A DNA stretch of 64,000 bases from Mucilaginibacter jinjuensis. Lineage in GTDB: Bacteria > Bacteroidota > Bacteroidia > Sphingobacteriales > Sphingobacteriaceae. Both the position numbers and the translations under genes were made by a program. Positions 51,731-60,703 of this stretch are shown in pieces. The stretch spans positions 1,860,001-1,924,000 of the forward strand of contig NZ_CP117167.1 in NCBI RefSeq assembly GCF_028596025.1, given 5' to 3'. The notes below the pieces were generated by a model. That model saw only the letters and a list, made by a program, of their open reading frames with translations. It did no database searches and was not told where the DNA came from. Numbering within the stretch: position 1 is the first letter of the stretch; every line of letters starts with the position of its first letter.

Positions 51731-53791
51731 TTACCAGATCTTAATGCGGTCTTCAGGCTTCTTGTACATTTTGTCGCCTGGTTGTACGTTAAATGCTTTG
51801 TACCATGCATCAATATTTGAAATTGGTGCGTTGGTTCTATATTGTTCAGGCGAGTGTGGATCTGTCAAAATACGTGACGATGCCGACTCTGGCCTTTGGT
51901 TGCTTCTCCAAACTTGTGCCCAAGATAGGAAAAAACGCTGATCTGGCGTAAAACCATCGATTTTTGTTTCAGATTGGCCTTGTTTTGTTTTCTTGAAAGC
52001 CTCGTAAGCAACGTTCAAGCCACCTAAGTCTGCTAAGTTTTCGCCCAAGGTTAAACGGCCGTTTACGTGGATGGTATCCAGCACAGTGAAGCCATTGTAT
52101 TGGTCAACCACCATGTCGGCACGGGTTTTAAATTTGTCGGCGTCATCTTTTTTCCACCAGTCGCGCAGGGTACCATCAGCATCATACTGGCGGCCCTGGT
52201 CGTCAAAACCGTGGGTCATTTCGTGGCCGATAACCGCACCTATACCACCATAATTAATGGCATCATCAGCACCAAAATCAAAGAATGGGAACTGCAGGAT
52301 GCCCGCAGGGAAGGTAATTTCGTTGTTAGTTGGGCTATATGAAGCGTTTACAGTTGGAGGTGTCATTCCCCAACGGGTTTTATCAACAGGTTTGCCCAAA
52401 TGGCCAACAGACTCGGCGTAGCGCCATGCAGAAATACGACGTAAGTTACCGGCATAATCCCCGCGCTCAATCACTAAGCCCGGGTAAGTTTGCCATTTAT
52501 CAGGATACCCGATTTTAACACCAAAAGCATTCAGTTTTTTAAGGGCGCGCTCTTTGGTTTCTGGGGTCATCCACTCCAAACGTTTAATACGGTCACCCAA
52601 AACAGATTTTAGGTTGTTTACCAAGCCAACCATGTATTCCTTAGCGGCAGGGGTAAAGTATTTCTCAACAAACAATTGACCTAACAAGTCGCCAAGGCTG
52701 CCGTTAACCAGGCCAGAAATTCTTTCGTCGCGCGGGGTTTGTACCTGCTGGCCGCTTAATGCGCTGCTGTAAGCAAAGCTTGCTTTAACAAAAGGTGAGC
52801 TTAATGAATTGGCCGAACCGCGTAAAATTTCCCATTGCAGGTAAACTTTCCAGTCTTCAACTGGTGTGCTTGCTAAAATTTCATCAACAGATTTAAAGAA
52901 ATCGGGCTGGCGAACCAATACGGTATCCTGGCCGGTAACTTTCATTTTCGGCATTAACTCGGCCCAATTTAAGTGCGGCGTAGTTTTGCTGAAATCGGCA
53001 ACCGAAAACTTGTTGTAAGTTTTGTTCGGGTCGCGCATGGCGGTACGGCTCATCTGGATGGTAGCCAGCTTGGTCTCTAACGCAAAAATAGTCGCTGCAT
53101 TTTTCTGGGCTACCTCTTCGCTGCTGCCAGTTAGGGTAAACAGGGTAGTGATGTATTGCTTATAAGCTGCTTGTACCTTTAAAGTACGTGCGTCGCTTTT
53201 TAAATAGTAATCGCGATCTGGCAAACTGGTACCGCCCTGGCCTAAACTTACCACGTACTGGGTAGGGTGTTTAGAATCCTGACCAACACCGAAGCTAAAC
53301 AGCGGGCTGCCTTCGCCTGTGCTGCGTTCGTAAGCCATTTCGTTGATAACGCCATTCAGGTCGCCTATTTTGGCAACGCGGGCAAGTGATGGTTTAATTG
53401 GGTCGTAACCACGTTTTTCGATGGTAACGCTGTCCATACCGCTCACGTATAAATCACCTACACGTTGTTTAATGCTGCCTTTTGGAGCTTTGGCAGCGCC
53501 GGCATCATTCAATAAAGAGATTAGTTTTTTGGTATTTTCATCGGCCAAAATGGTGAAGTTACCCCAACGGGTTTGCTTGGCTGGAATCACATTCTTTTTA
53601 AGCCATGCACCGTTTGCATACTCGTAAAAGTTATCGCCCGGTTTAACGGTTGGATCCATATTGGCAGGATCGATATACTTTTTAGGCGGCGTTGGTGCCT
53701 TGGCATCATTGCCGTTTGGGCCTGCAGCCCAGGCATTTGCTGTAAAGCACAGCGCCCCTGCAAGCATTAGGTTAGTTAGTTTTGAGTTCAT
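51731..53791 (-). CDS. M13-family zinc metallopeptidase (copy 2)
   Basis: A 686-residue tandem paralogue of the downstream gene with signal MNSKLTNLMLAGALCFTANAWA. Signatures are the same: HEMTH at 523-527, LTLGENLADLGGLNVAYEAF and the identical C-terminal VQPGDKMYKKPEDRIKIW. Differences cluster in the N domain (for example LISLLNDAGAAKAPKGSIKQ, and AWRYAESVGHLGKPVDKTRW in place of AWGYNDMVNRLGKPVDKTEW), which shapes the cavity that selects peptides. Equal length with no gaps of note suggests a fairly recent duplication followed by specificity change. Confidence 0.95.
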   Translation of the reverse strand: MNSKLTNLMLAGALCFTANAWAAGPNGNDAKAPTPPKKYIDPANMDPTVKPGDNFYEYANGAWLKKNVIPAKQTRWGNFTILADENTKKLISLLNDAGAAKAPKGSIKQRVGDLYVSGMDSVTIEKRGYDPIKPSLARVAKIGDLNGVINEMAYERSTGEGSPLFSFGVGQDSKHPTQYVVSLGQGGTSLPDRDYYLKSDARTLKVQAAYKQYITTLFTLTGSSEEVAQKNAATIFALETKLATIQMSRTAMRDPNKTYNKFSVADFSKTTPHLNWAELMPKMKVTGQDTVLVRQPDFFKSVDEILASTPVEDWKVYLQWEILRGSANSLSSPFVKASFAYSSALSGQQVQTPRDERISGLVNGSLGDLLGQLFVEKYFTPAAKEYMVGLVNNLKSVLGDRIKRLEWMTPETKERALKKLNAFGVKIGYPDKWQTYPGLVIERGDYAGNLRRISAWRYAESVGHLGKPVDKTRWGMTPPTVNASYSPTNNEITFPAGILQFPFFDFGADDAINYGGIGAVIGHEMTHGFDDQGRQYDADGTLRDWWKKDDADKFKTRADMVVDQYNGFTVLDTIHVNGRLTLGENLADLGGLNVAYEAFKKTKQGQSETKIDGFTPDQRFFLSWAQVWRSNQRPESASSRILTDPHSPEQYRTNAPISNIDAWYKAFNVQPGDKMYKKPEDRIKIW

Positions 53792-53859
53792 AGTTCAGTT
53801 TAATTAAAGTTTGAAATTAACAATAAGGAGAGGATAGGTGCAAGTAACAATTTAGTGGT

Positions 53860-54017
53860 GTGTGGTTATTAAGTTATTGGGTTATTAAGTTATTAGGTTG
53901 TAGCGGAAGATGTTAGTTGGCTAATGGGTTAATAAGTTATTAGCAGCTCTATACTTTATACTGAAATGGAAGGTGCTAATCCCTCAGTAACTTAATAACC
54001 CAATAACTTAATAACCA
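53860..54017. repeat. Inverted word repeat (GTTATTAAGTTATTGGG)
   Basis: Left: GGTTATTAAGTTATTGGG, TTATTAAGTTATTAGG, TGGGTTAATAAGTTATTAG. Right: CAGTAACTTAATAACCC and AATAACTTAATAACC. It uses the same word as the repeat at 24790. It lies between the divergent M13 and valS genes. Confidence 0.75.
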
Positions 54018-54041
54018 AATGGACATTTAAACCAAAAACCT

Positions 54042-54049
54042 TATTTTTG
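54042..54049 (+). promoter_or_regulatory. -7 promoter element of valS
   Basis: TATTTTTG followed by CAAACT and ATG: 6 nt from the element to the start codon. The element itself contains the TTG that could be mistaken for a start. Confidence 0.7.
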
Positions 54050-54055
54050 CAAACT

Positions 54056-56689
54056 ATGAGTATTTCTAAGACCTATCAGCCCCAGGAGGCGGAGACTAAG
54101 TGGTATAATTACTGGTTAACTAATGGATTTTTTAAGTCGGTGCCCGATGAGCGCGAGCCTTATACCATTGTGATACCGCCACCAAACGTCACCGGGGTGC
54201 TGCACATGGGCCACATGCTTAATAATACCATACAGGATGTGCTGATCCGCCGTGCCCGTATGCAGGGTAAAAATGCCTGCTGGGTGCCGGGAACAGACCA
54301 TGCCAGTATTGCTACCGAAGCTAAAGTTGTTGCTTTATTAAAGGAGCAAGGCATCAATAAAAAAGACCTTACCCGCGATGAATTTTTGAAACACGCCTGG
54401 GTTTGGAAAGAGAAATACGGAGGTATCATCCTCGAACAATTAAAGAAATTAGGTGCATCATGCGACTGGGACCGTACCCGTTTTACGATGGAAGACGACC
54501 TGAGCGATGCCGTTATAGATACTTTTATCCACCTGTACAAAAAAGGCTGGATCTACCGCGGTGTGCGCATGGTTAACTGGGACCCGCAAGGTAAAACTGC
54601 GGTTTCTGACGAGGAAGTAATCCGTAAAGAGGTTAATCAGAAATTATATTACATCAACTACCCGGTTGTTGGTGAAGATGCACACGTTACTATTGCGACT
54701 ACTCGTCCTGAAACCATTATGGCTGATGCTGCGGTATTCGTAAATCCCAATGATGAACGTTACACGCACCTGCATGGTAAGAGCGTATACATTCCATTGG
54801 TTAACCGTGTAATCCCAATTAAGACGGATGGGTATGTTACCATGGATTTTGGTACCGGTTGCTTAAAGGTAACCCCGGCTCACGATTTAAATGACTATGA
54901 GCTTGGCCAGAAACATAACCTGCAGGTGATCGACATTTTAAATGACGATGGCAGCCTGAATGATCTTGCACAAATACTGGTAGGTGAAGATCGCTTTGCC
55001 GCCCGTAAAAAAATTGCGGTATTGCTGCAAGAAGCAGGTGTACTGGAGAAGGTTGAGGAATATAAATCGCAGGTTGGTTTCTCTGAACGTACTGATGCAG
55101 TTATTGAACCTAAATTGTCTATGCAATGGTTCTGCAAAATGGACCAGATGGCTAAGCCTGCATTAGAAGATGTATTGAATGGCGATATTAAACTGATCCC
55201 CGAGAAGTTTGTAAACACCTACCGCCACTGGATGGAAAACGTTCAGGACTGGTGTATTAGTCGCCAATTGTGGTGGGGGCAGCGCATCCCGGCCTGGTAT
55301 TTACCTAACGGGAAATTTGTAGTTGCCAAAACTGCAGAGGAAGCTTTAGTAGAAGCCAAAGCACTGGCACCTGAAAACTCACACCTGACGACTGCTGACC
55401 TTCGCCAGGAAGAGGATGTAGTTGATACCTGGTTCTCATCATGGTTATGGCCAATCTCTATTTTTGATGGGTTTAAAAACCCGGATGGGGCAGATATTAA
55501 CTATTATTACCCAACCAATGATTTGGTTACCGCGCCCGAGATCTTATTTTTCTGGGTGGCACGTATGATTATGGCCGGTCACGAGTTTCGCGGGCAAAAG
55601 CCGTTTACCAATGTTTACCTAACCGGTATAGTTAGGGATAAACTGGGCCGTAAGATGTCGAAGTCGCTGGGTAATTCGCCAGATCCGCTTGGGTTGATCG
55701 AGAACTTTAGTGCCGATGGCGTACGCGTAGGTATTTTAATGTCATCACCTGCCGGTAACGACCTGATGTTCGATGAAAGCTATTGCGAGCAGGGTAGCAA
55801 ATTTGCCAACAAAGTGTGGAACGCTTTCCGCCTGGTTAAGGGTTGGGAAGTAGATGAAAGCCTGGAAAATAACAACCAGGTTGCTATTGATTGGTTTGCC
55901 AGCCGCTTTAATGAGGCATTGAAAGAAATTGAAGAAAACTTTGACCAATACCGCCTTTCTGAGGCCTTAATGGCTACTTATAAATTGGTATGGGACGATT
56001 TTTGCGCCTGGTATCTCGAAATGATTAAGCCTGCCTATCAGCAACCTATTGATAGCGCGACTTATAAAGCCACCGTAAGCTTCTTCGAAGACGTTTTGAA
56101 GCTGTTACATCCGTTTATGCCTTTCATTACCGAAGAGTTGTGGCATGATGAGATTTTCGGTACACGCAAACCTGAAGATTGCTGCATTGTGGCAAAAATG
56201 CCCGTATCTGGGCAAATTAATCCCCAGTTAAATACTGAACTCGAAGCGGTTAAGCAAATTATTTCCGGGATCAGAAATATTCGTCAAAACAAGCAAATCT
56301 CACCAAAAGATGCCCTGTCGTTATCGTTAAAGGCAAATTCGGCTATCAATTATCAGTCGTATCTCCCAATAGTTGTGAAGTTAGGTAATATTGATAAAAT
56401 TGATTTTGTAAATGAGCAGGTAAGCGGCGCTGCAAGCTTCATGGTTTTAACTGATGAATTCTATATCCCGCTGGCAGAAAGTATTGACCCTGTTGCAGAA
56501 ACCGAACGTTTACAAAAAGAGAAGGAGTACCTTAACGGCTTCCTGAAGTCGGTAAATGCCAAATTAGGTAACGAACGCTTTATGCAAAATGCCAAGCCTG
56601 ATGTAATAGAAAACGAGCAGAAAAAGAAGGCTGATGCAGAGGCCAAGCTGAAGCTGATACAGGATAGCCTGGACGGTTTGGCAGGTTAA
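54056..56689 (+). CDS. valS: Valyl-tRNA synthetase
   Basis: Charges tRNA-Val. The 877-residue class Ia enzyme has the HIGH-type motif PPPNVTGVLHMGHMLNN (near 45), the editing domain (TTRPETIMADAAVFV, GTGCLKVTPAHDLNDYELG), WCISRQLWWGQRIPAWY, the KMSKS-type GRKMSKSLGN (about 540), an anticodon-binding domain and a C-terminal coiled coil rich in Lys and Glu. ATG 54056 is the start; TTG 54047 lies in the promoter element. Length is normal. Confidence 0.97.
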   Translation: MSISKTYQPQEAETKWYNYWLTNGFFKSVPDEREPYTIVIPPPNVTGVLHMGHMLNNTIQDVLIRRARMQGKNACWVPGTDHASIATEAKVVALLKEQGINKKDLTRDEFLKHAWVWKEKYGGIILEQLKKLGASCDWDRTRFTMEDDLSDAVIDTFIHLYKKGWIYRGVRMVNWDPQGKTAVSDEEVIRKEVNQKLYYINYPVVGEDAHVTIATTRPETIMADAAVFVNPNDERYTHLHGKSVYIPLVNRVIPIKTDGYVTMDFGTGCLKVTPAHDLNDYELGQKHNLQVIDILNDDGSLNDLAQILVGEDRFAARKKIAVLLQEAGVLEKVEEYKSQVGFSERTDAVIEPKLSMQWFCKMDQMAKPALEDVLNGDIKLIPEKFVNTYRHWMENVQDWCISRQLWWGQRIPAWYLPNGKFVVAKTAEEALVEAKALAPENSHLTTADLRQEEDVVDTWFSSWLWPISIFDGFKNPDGADINYYYPTNDLVTAPEILFFWVARMIMAGHEFRGQKPFTNVYLTGIVRDKLGRKMSKSLGNSPDPLGLIENFSADGVRVGILMSSPAGNDLMFDESYCEQGSKFANKVWNAFRLVKGWEVDESLENNNQVAIDWFASRFNEALKEIEENFDQYRLSEALMATYKLVWDDFCAWYLEMIKPAYQQPIDSATYKATVSFFEDVLKLLHPFMPFITEELWHDEIFGTRKPEDCCIVAKMPVSGQINPQLNTELEAVKQIISGIRNIRQNKQISPKDALSLSLKANSAINYQSYLPIVVKLGNIDKIDFVNEQVSGAASFMVLTDEFYIPLAESIDPVAETERLQKEKEYLNGFLKSVNAKLGNERFMQNAKPDVIENEQKKKADAEAKLKLIQDSLDGLAG

Positions 56690-56792
56690 TTGCTATATAA
56701 TAGGGTGTGAGGGTATGTTAACATCACGATATCGCAATGTTAACATACTTTTAATAATTTGATATTCCTCACATATCAGATTACGACCAATT

Positions 56793-58619
56793 ATGCCCGA
56801 AGAAGTTAGTTTTTTAAATTTTTCATTAAGCAAGATTATACGTAAAGATCAGTCAATACTTGATCAGGCGCGTATCCGCTTGCTGTACTTTGGCTTGTGT
56901 TTCGGCTTTGTTGCTTATGGGTTGCTCATGGTAATGATGTACGCACAGAAGAGCCCACTTTATTTCTATATAACGGTAGGTATTAACGCTACCATTGTGC
57001 TGCTGTTCAAATATTTAACCTGGCGGCCCGACTGGCGACGGATATCGCACGTACTGCTTATCCTCATTACGGTTATTAACCTTAGCAACGTTTGCGTTAT
57101 TATACAAAGCGTAACCCTGGCTACTGTACAGCTCATGATTATTGTGGTATTGCTGAGCTTTTATATGCTGGGTCAAAGTTTCGGCATGTTTTATTCTATG
57201 GTGAATTTAATACCCATAATTGCCTTTATGGTATTGGAGTACCACAGTTCATACATCATTAATTTTAAACCCGAAAAATTGGATGGTTCAGTGGGTATTA
57301 TTACAGTACTCACCAACTTTATACTCATCATATTTATACATAGCCACTTTTATACAGCCTTCTTAAAAAATATCAGGGAGCTTAAACAAACCGGTGCTGC
57401 GCAAGGCAAGTTGAATGATGAGCTGGAGGTTGCCAAATCGAAGGCAGAAAAATCATCAATTGCTAAGTCTGAGTTTTTATCAACCATGTCGCACGAGATC
57501 CGTACGCCGTTAAATGCGGTTATAGGAATGACGAACTTGCTGATGATGGGCAATCCGCGCCACGATCAAAAGGAAAACCTAGATATTCTGAAATTTTCGG
57601 CCAATAACCTGCTGGCTATTGTAAACGATGTGCTCGATTTTAACAAGATCGAATCGGGCAAAATTGTGTTCGAAAACCTGCGTTTTAACCTCGATGAGTT
57701 GATGCATAACATCTGCGGTGCCCAGCATATTAAAGCCACAGAAAAAGGCCTTGATTTTGAACTGAATGTAGATAACGAGCTAAAACATCGTACCATAATA
57801 GGCGACCCAACCCGCATTACCCAGGTTATTTATAACCTGATTAGCAATGCTATTAAATTTACAGAGCATGGCACTATTTGGGTTAACGTTACTTGTATAG
57901 AGGACCGCCATAATCGGGTAACTATTAGTTTCTCAGTAAAAGACACCGGTATTGGCATCCAGAAAGAAAACCTACAAAGCATTTTTGAGGCCTTCGCACA
58001 GGAATCTGTTACCACAACCCGCCAATATGGTGGCACAGGTTTAGGTTTGGCCATTGTGAAACGCTTACTGGAGCTGCAAGGCGTTAATATGTATGTGGAA
58101 AGCAAACCTGACGTAGGCTCTGAATTTTCGTTCAACATGGAGTTCCCTGTACCTACGGATGAGATTGAAACTAAGCGTACCAAAGTTAACGAGCCACAGG
58201 TGCCAACATTACCAGCCGATCAACATGCGGTTACCAGCTTTGCCGATACCCGAGTATTAATAGCCGAGGATAACCCGGTGAATGTGATGCTGATGAAAAA
58301 GCTGCTCTCTAAATGGGATCTTGTACCAACCTTTGCCGAGAACGGTGCCCGTGCGGTTGAGCTGGTTCAATACGGCAACTTCGATATTATATTGATGGAT
58401 TTACAGATGCCTGTACTCAACGGTTTTGAAGCCGCAGTAGAGATCCGTAAAATGCCGGATACCAAGAAATCATCCATTCCAATTATTGCATTAACCGCTT
58501 CGGCCTTGTTTGATATCCGTGAGCAGGTATTTAATTCGGGTATGAATGACTATGTATCCAAACCGTTTAAACCGGACGAGCTGAAAGGTAAAATGCAGGG
58601 CCTACTGGCTATTGTTTAA
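56793..58619 (+). CDS. Hybrid sensor histidine kinase/response regulator
   Basis: A 608-residue membrane sensor. Residues about 25-190 form five or six helices (7TM- or MASE-like sensor without a periplasmic domain). A HisKA domain follows with FLSTMSHEIRTPLNAVIGM (phospho-acceptor His234), the ATPase domain with YNLISNAIKFTEHG (N box), VKDTGIGI and GGTGLGLAIVKRL, and a C-terminal receiver with VLIAEDNPVN and the phospho-acceptor Asp536 in ILMDLQMPVL. No output domain or response regulator gene is adjacent. Its last 18 bp overlap the convergent nuclease-domain gene. Confidence 0.95.
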   Translation: MPEEVSFLNFSLSKIIRKDQSILDQARIRLLYFGLCFGFVAYGLLMVMMYAQKSPLYFYITVGINATIVLLFKYLTWRPDWRRISHVLLILITVINLSNVCVIIQSVTLATVQLMIIVVLLSFYMLGQSFGMFYSMVNLIPIIAFMVLEYHSSYIINFKPEKLDGSVGIITVLTNFILIIFIHSHFYTAFLKNIRELKQTGAAQGKLNDELEVAKSKAEKSSIAKSEFLSTMSHEIRTPLNAVIGMTNLLMMGNPRHDQKENLDILKFSANNLLAIVNDVLDFNKIESGKIVFENLRFNLDELMHNICGAQHIKATEKGLDFELNVDNELKHRTIIGDPTRITQVIYNLISNAIKFTEHGTIWVNVTCIEDRHNRVTISFSVKDTGIGIQKENLQSIFEAFAQESVTTTRQYGGTGLGLAIVKRLLELQGVNMYVESKPDVGSEFSFNMEFPVPTDEIETKRTKVNEPQVPTLPADQHAVTSFADTRVLIAEDNPVNVMLMKKLLSKWDLVPTFAENGARAVELVQYGNFDIILMDLQMPVLNGFEAAVEIRKMPDTKKSSIPIIALTASALFDIREQVFNSGMNDYVSKPFKPDELKGKMQGLLAIV

Positions 58620-59081
58620 ACTGCCGAGCTGCTTATAATCGGGTAATTCTTTCAGGAAAGCGTAGCTGTTTTGCTCAAAATCTATTTTGCAGCAATGATG
58701 TACCAATCCGTTACTCACAGCCAGCAAAGGTACGCGATGCACCATGTTGTAGCGCGCAGCTTGGTCAAACACTTTCTGGTCTACTGCAACATAGGGCGCT
58801 TTGCATTCAATCAACAATATTTTTTCTCCTGCCGAATTGTGCACCACAATATCAGAGCGACGGGGCATGCCATTTAATTTCAAGCCACCTTCGAGTTTAA
58901 TTAATGAGCGCGGGTAGTTTTTCTGCTTAATGAGGTATTGCACAAAATGTTGCCTCACCCATTCTTCGGGTGTCAACATAATTTGTTTCTTACGGATCTC
59001 GTCGAACACAAACAGTTGCCCCTTATCATCAGTAATGCGGAAAGGGTAGGGCGGCAAATTAAGCGGCTGTAATAAACTCAC
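58602..59081 (-). CDS. Stand-alone HsdR N-terminal-type nuclease domain protein
   Basis: A 159-residue protein resembling the N-terminal domain of type I restriction subunit R. The PD-(D/E)xK elements are seen as LEGGLKLNG (Glu64), RRSDIVVHN (Asp77) and KILLIECKAP (Glu92, Lys94), followed by QAARYNMVHRVPLLAVSNG. There is no helicase and no hsdM or hsdS nearby, so it is not part of a type I system here. The start is GTG. It is divergent from holA across the CCCCTAAATTAGGGG element, and its 3' end overlaps the histidine kinase gene by 18 bp. Its biological role is unknown. Confidence 0.8.
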   Translation of the reverse strand: MSLLQPLNLPPYPFRITDDKGQLFVFDEIRKKQIMLTPEEWVRQHFVQYLIKQKNYPRSLIKLEGGLKLNGMPRRSDIVVHNSAGEKILLIECKAPYVAVDQKVFDQAARYNMVHRVPLLAVSNGLVHHCCKIDFEQNSYAFLKELPDYKQLGSLNNSQ

Positions 59082-59106
59082 GCTGCTAAATTACCAAAAA
59101 TTTTTA

Positions 59107-59202
59107 CCCCTTATTAAAGTAGGTGCTATAGCAATGCCTTTGTTTTCCCCTAATTTAGGGGAAGACCACTGCCTTTGCAACTTGCAGGCTTGTTGATAAG
59201 GG
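59107..59202. repeat. CCCCTAATTTAGGGG element, copy B
   Basis: A 96-bp element, inverted relative to 16459-16556. It keeps the outer CCCCTTATTAAAG end, GCAATGCCTTTG, the central TTCCCCTAATTTAGGGGAA, CTGCCTTTGCAACTTGCAGG, and the end GATAAGGG. It occupies the spacer between the divergent nuclease-domain gene and holA. Confidence 0.7.
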
Positions 59203-59266
59203 TTATTCTTCGGCAATCAAATTACCAAATCCTGCTACATTATTTGTAATTTGCACCTGTATTGGT

Positions 59267-60289
59267 ATGACTGCTCCCGACATTTTAAAAGACCTTAAGG
59301 CCCGTAAATTTAAACCCGTATACCTGCTACACGGCGATGAACCTTATTTTATCGACGTGGTGAGCAATTATATTGAGCACCAGGTATTACCCGATGCCGA
59401 AAAGGGTTTTAACCAAACTGTTTTATACGGTAAGGATACCGATATTATGGCCGTGCTTAACGCCGCCAAACGCTACCCCATGATGGCCGATTACCAGGTT
59501 GTAATGGTTAAAGAAGCGCAGGATTTAAAGTGGGGTAAGGATGACGATGACAAGAAAAGCATCAACCCCTTACTAAATTATCTCGATAATCCTTTACCAA
59601 GCACAATTCTCGTATTCTGCTACAAATACGGTAAGTTTGATAAACGTAAAAAGACTTATAAAGCGATTGAGAAGAACGGGCTGATCTTTGAATCAGCTGC
59701 ATTATATGACAACAAAATCCCCGGTTGGATTGAAGGTTACGTAACTGCCAAAAACTACCGCATCAATGCCCAGGCCTCGGCTATGTTGGCGGAATACCTT
59801 GGTAATGATCTTTCTAAAATAGCCAACGAACTCGATAAACTGATGCTGAACATAGCCCAGGGTCAAGAGATCAGCATGAAAGAGATTCATGATAATATCG
59901 GCATTAGTAAAGAGTATAATGTGTTTGAGCTGCAAACTGCCCTGGCTAAACGCGATGTGGTAAAAGCCAATCAAATCATTAATTATTTCGAGGCTAACCC
60001 TAAGGCTAACCCTATTGTGGTGTTAATGGCTAACCTGTACAGCTATTTCAGCAAGATATTGCAGATCCATTATTTGAAGGATAAATCACAGCAAAGCATT
60101 GCCAAAGAGATAGGGGTGAACCCTTACTTCGTAAAAGATTACGAACAAGCCGTACGCAGCTATAATTACAGCAAAACGATGGACATCATCAGCCTGCTGC
60201 GCGAATATGATCTGAAAAGTAAAGGCGTTGATTCAGGCGCATCGCATGGTGAGTTGATGAAAGAAATGCTGTTTAAGATATTACATTAG
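59267..60289 (+). CDS. holA: DNA polymerase III subunit delta
   Basis: Clamp-loader subunit that opens the beta clamp. The 340-residue protein starts APDILKDLKARKFKPVYLLHGDEPYFIDVVSNYIE, the family's N-terminal signature, has KRYPMMADYQVVMVKEAQDL, and a C-terminal helical domain (GNDLSKIANELDKLMLN, NVFELQTALAKRD, HGELMKEMLFKILH). Length is typical. TAATTTG about 20 nt upstream resembles a -7 element lacking one base. Neighbouring divergent nuclease-domain gene may share the control region. Confidence 0.93.
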   Translation: MTAPDILKDLKARKFKPVYLLHGDEPYFIDVVSNYIEHQVLPDAEKGFNQTVLYGKDTDIMAVLNAAKRYPMMADYQVVMVKEAQDLKWGKDDDDKKSINPLLNYLDNPLPSTILVFCYKYGKFDKRKKTYKAIEKNGLIFESAALYDNKIPGWIEGYVTAKNYRINAQASAMLAEYLGNDLSKIANELDKLMLNIAQGQEISMKEIHDNIGISKEYNVFELQTALAKRDVVKANQIINYFEANPKANPIVVLMANLYSYFSKILQIHYLKDKSQQSIAKEIGVNPYFVKDYEQAVRSYNYSKTMDIISLLREYDLKSKGVDSGASHGELMKEMLFKILH

Positions 60290-60425
60290 CGAGTAGTTGA
60301 ATAGTTGAGGAGACTGAAATATCGAATAATGAATTCTGAATCTCCAACATCGAAGTTTTCCTTAATTATTCGATATTCGGCGTTCGATATTCGATATTAA
60401 TTTTTTTTATTCAGTATCGGTACTA
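60290..60425. repeat. Inverted word repeat (TATTCGATATTC)
   Basis: Left: GAAATATCGAATAATGAATTC and CCAACATCGAAG. Right: AATTATTCGATATTCGGCG and TTCGATATTCGATATTAA. It lies between convergent holA and the small acidic-protein gene and can fold into a long hairpin. Confidence 0.7.
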
Positions 60426-60448
60426 CTCACCATTCACTCCCTCACTCA

Positions 60449-60640
60449 TTATTCTCCCGTGTCTGGCTGATAATCCAGGTCAAATTCTAAATCGTCGGCA
60501 TCGTACTGGGTAATGAGGCCTGAGTCGAGTTTTACTTCGACCAGATCGTCTTCATTCATTTGCTGGATGTTCACTATTCCTTTTTCGTCGGTTGCGGCAA
60601 TAATTACTGCATCGCCGTACTCAAATAATCCGTCTTTCAT
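60449..60640 (-). CDS. Small acidic hypothetical protein
   Basis: A 63-residue, strongly acidic protein (ends DADDLEFDLDYQPDTGE). GDAVIIAATDEKGIVNIQQM and LVEVKLDSGLITQYDADDLE look like the strands of a small SH3/KOW-like barrel. It has an ATG start and codon use like its neighbours, and lies alone between holA and the PAS gene, so I take it as real. Function unknown. Confidence 0.6.
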   Translation of the reverse strand: MKDGLFEYGDAVIIAATDEKGIVNIQQMNEDDLVEVKLDSGLITQYDADDLEFDLDYQPDTGE

Positions 60641-60703
60641 AACAAGTATTTGACAGATTAACTGTTGGTAGGGGTAAAATGTTTAATTAAAAGGAAATGT
60701 TTA

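Noticed and set aside
58602..59081. A type I restriction-modification system.
   Set aside because: Only the nuclease domain is present; no helicase, methylase or specificity subunit is in the flanking genes.
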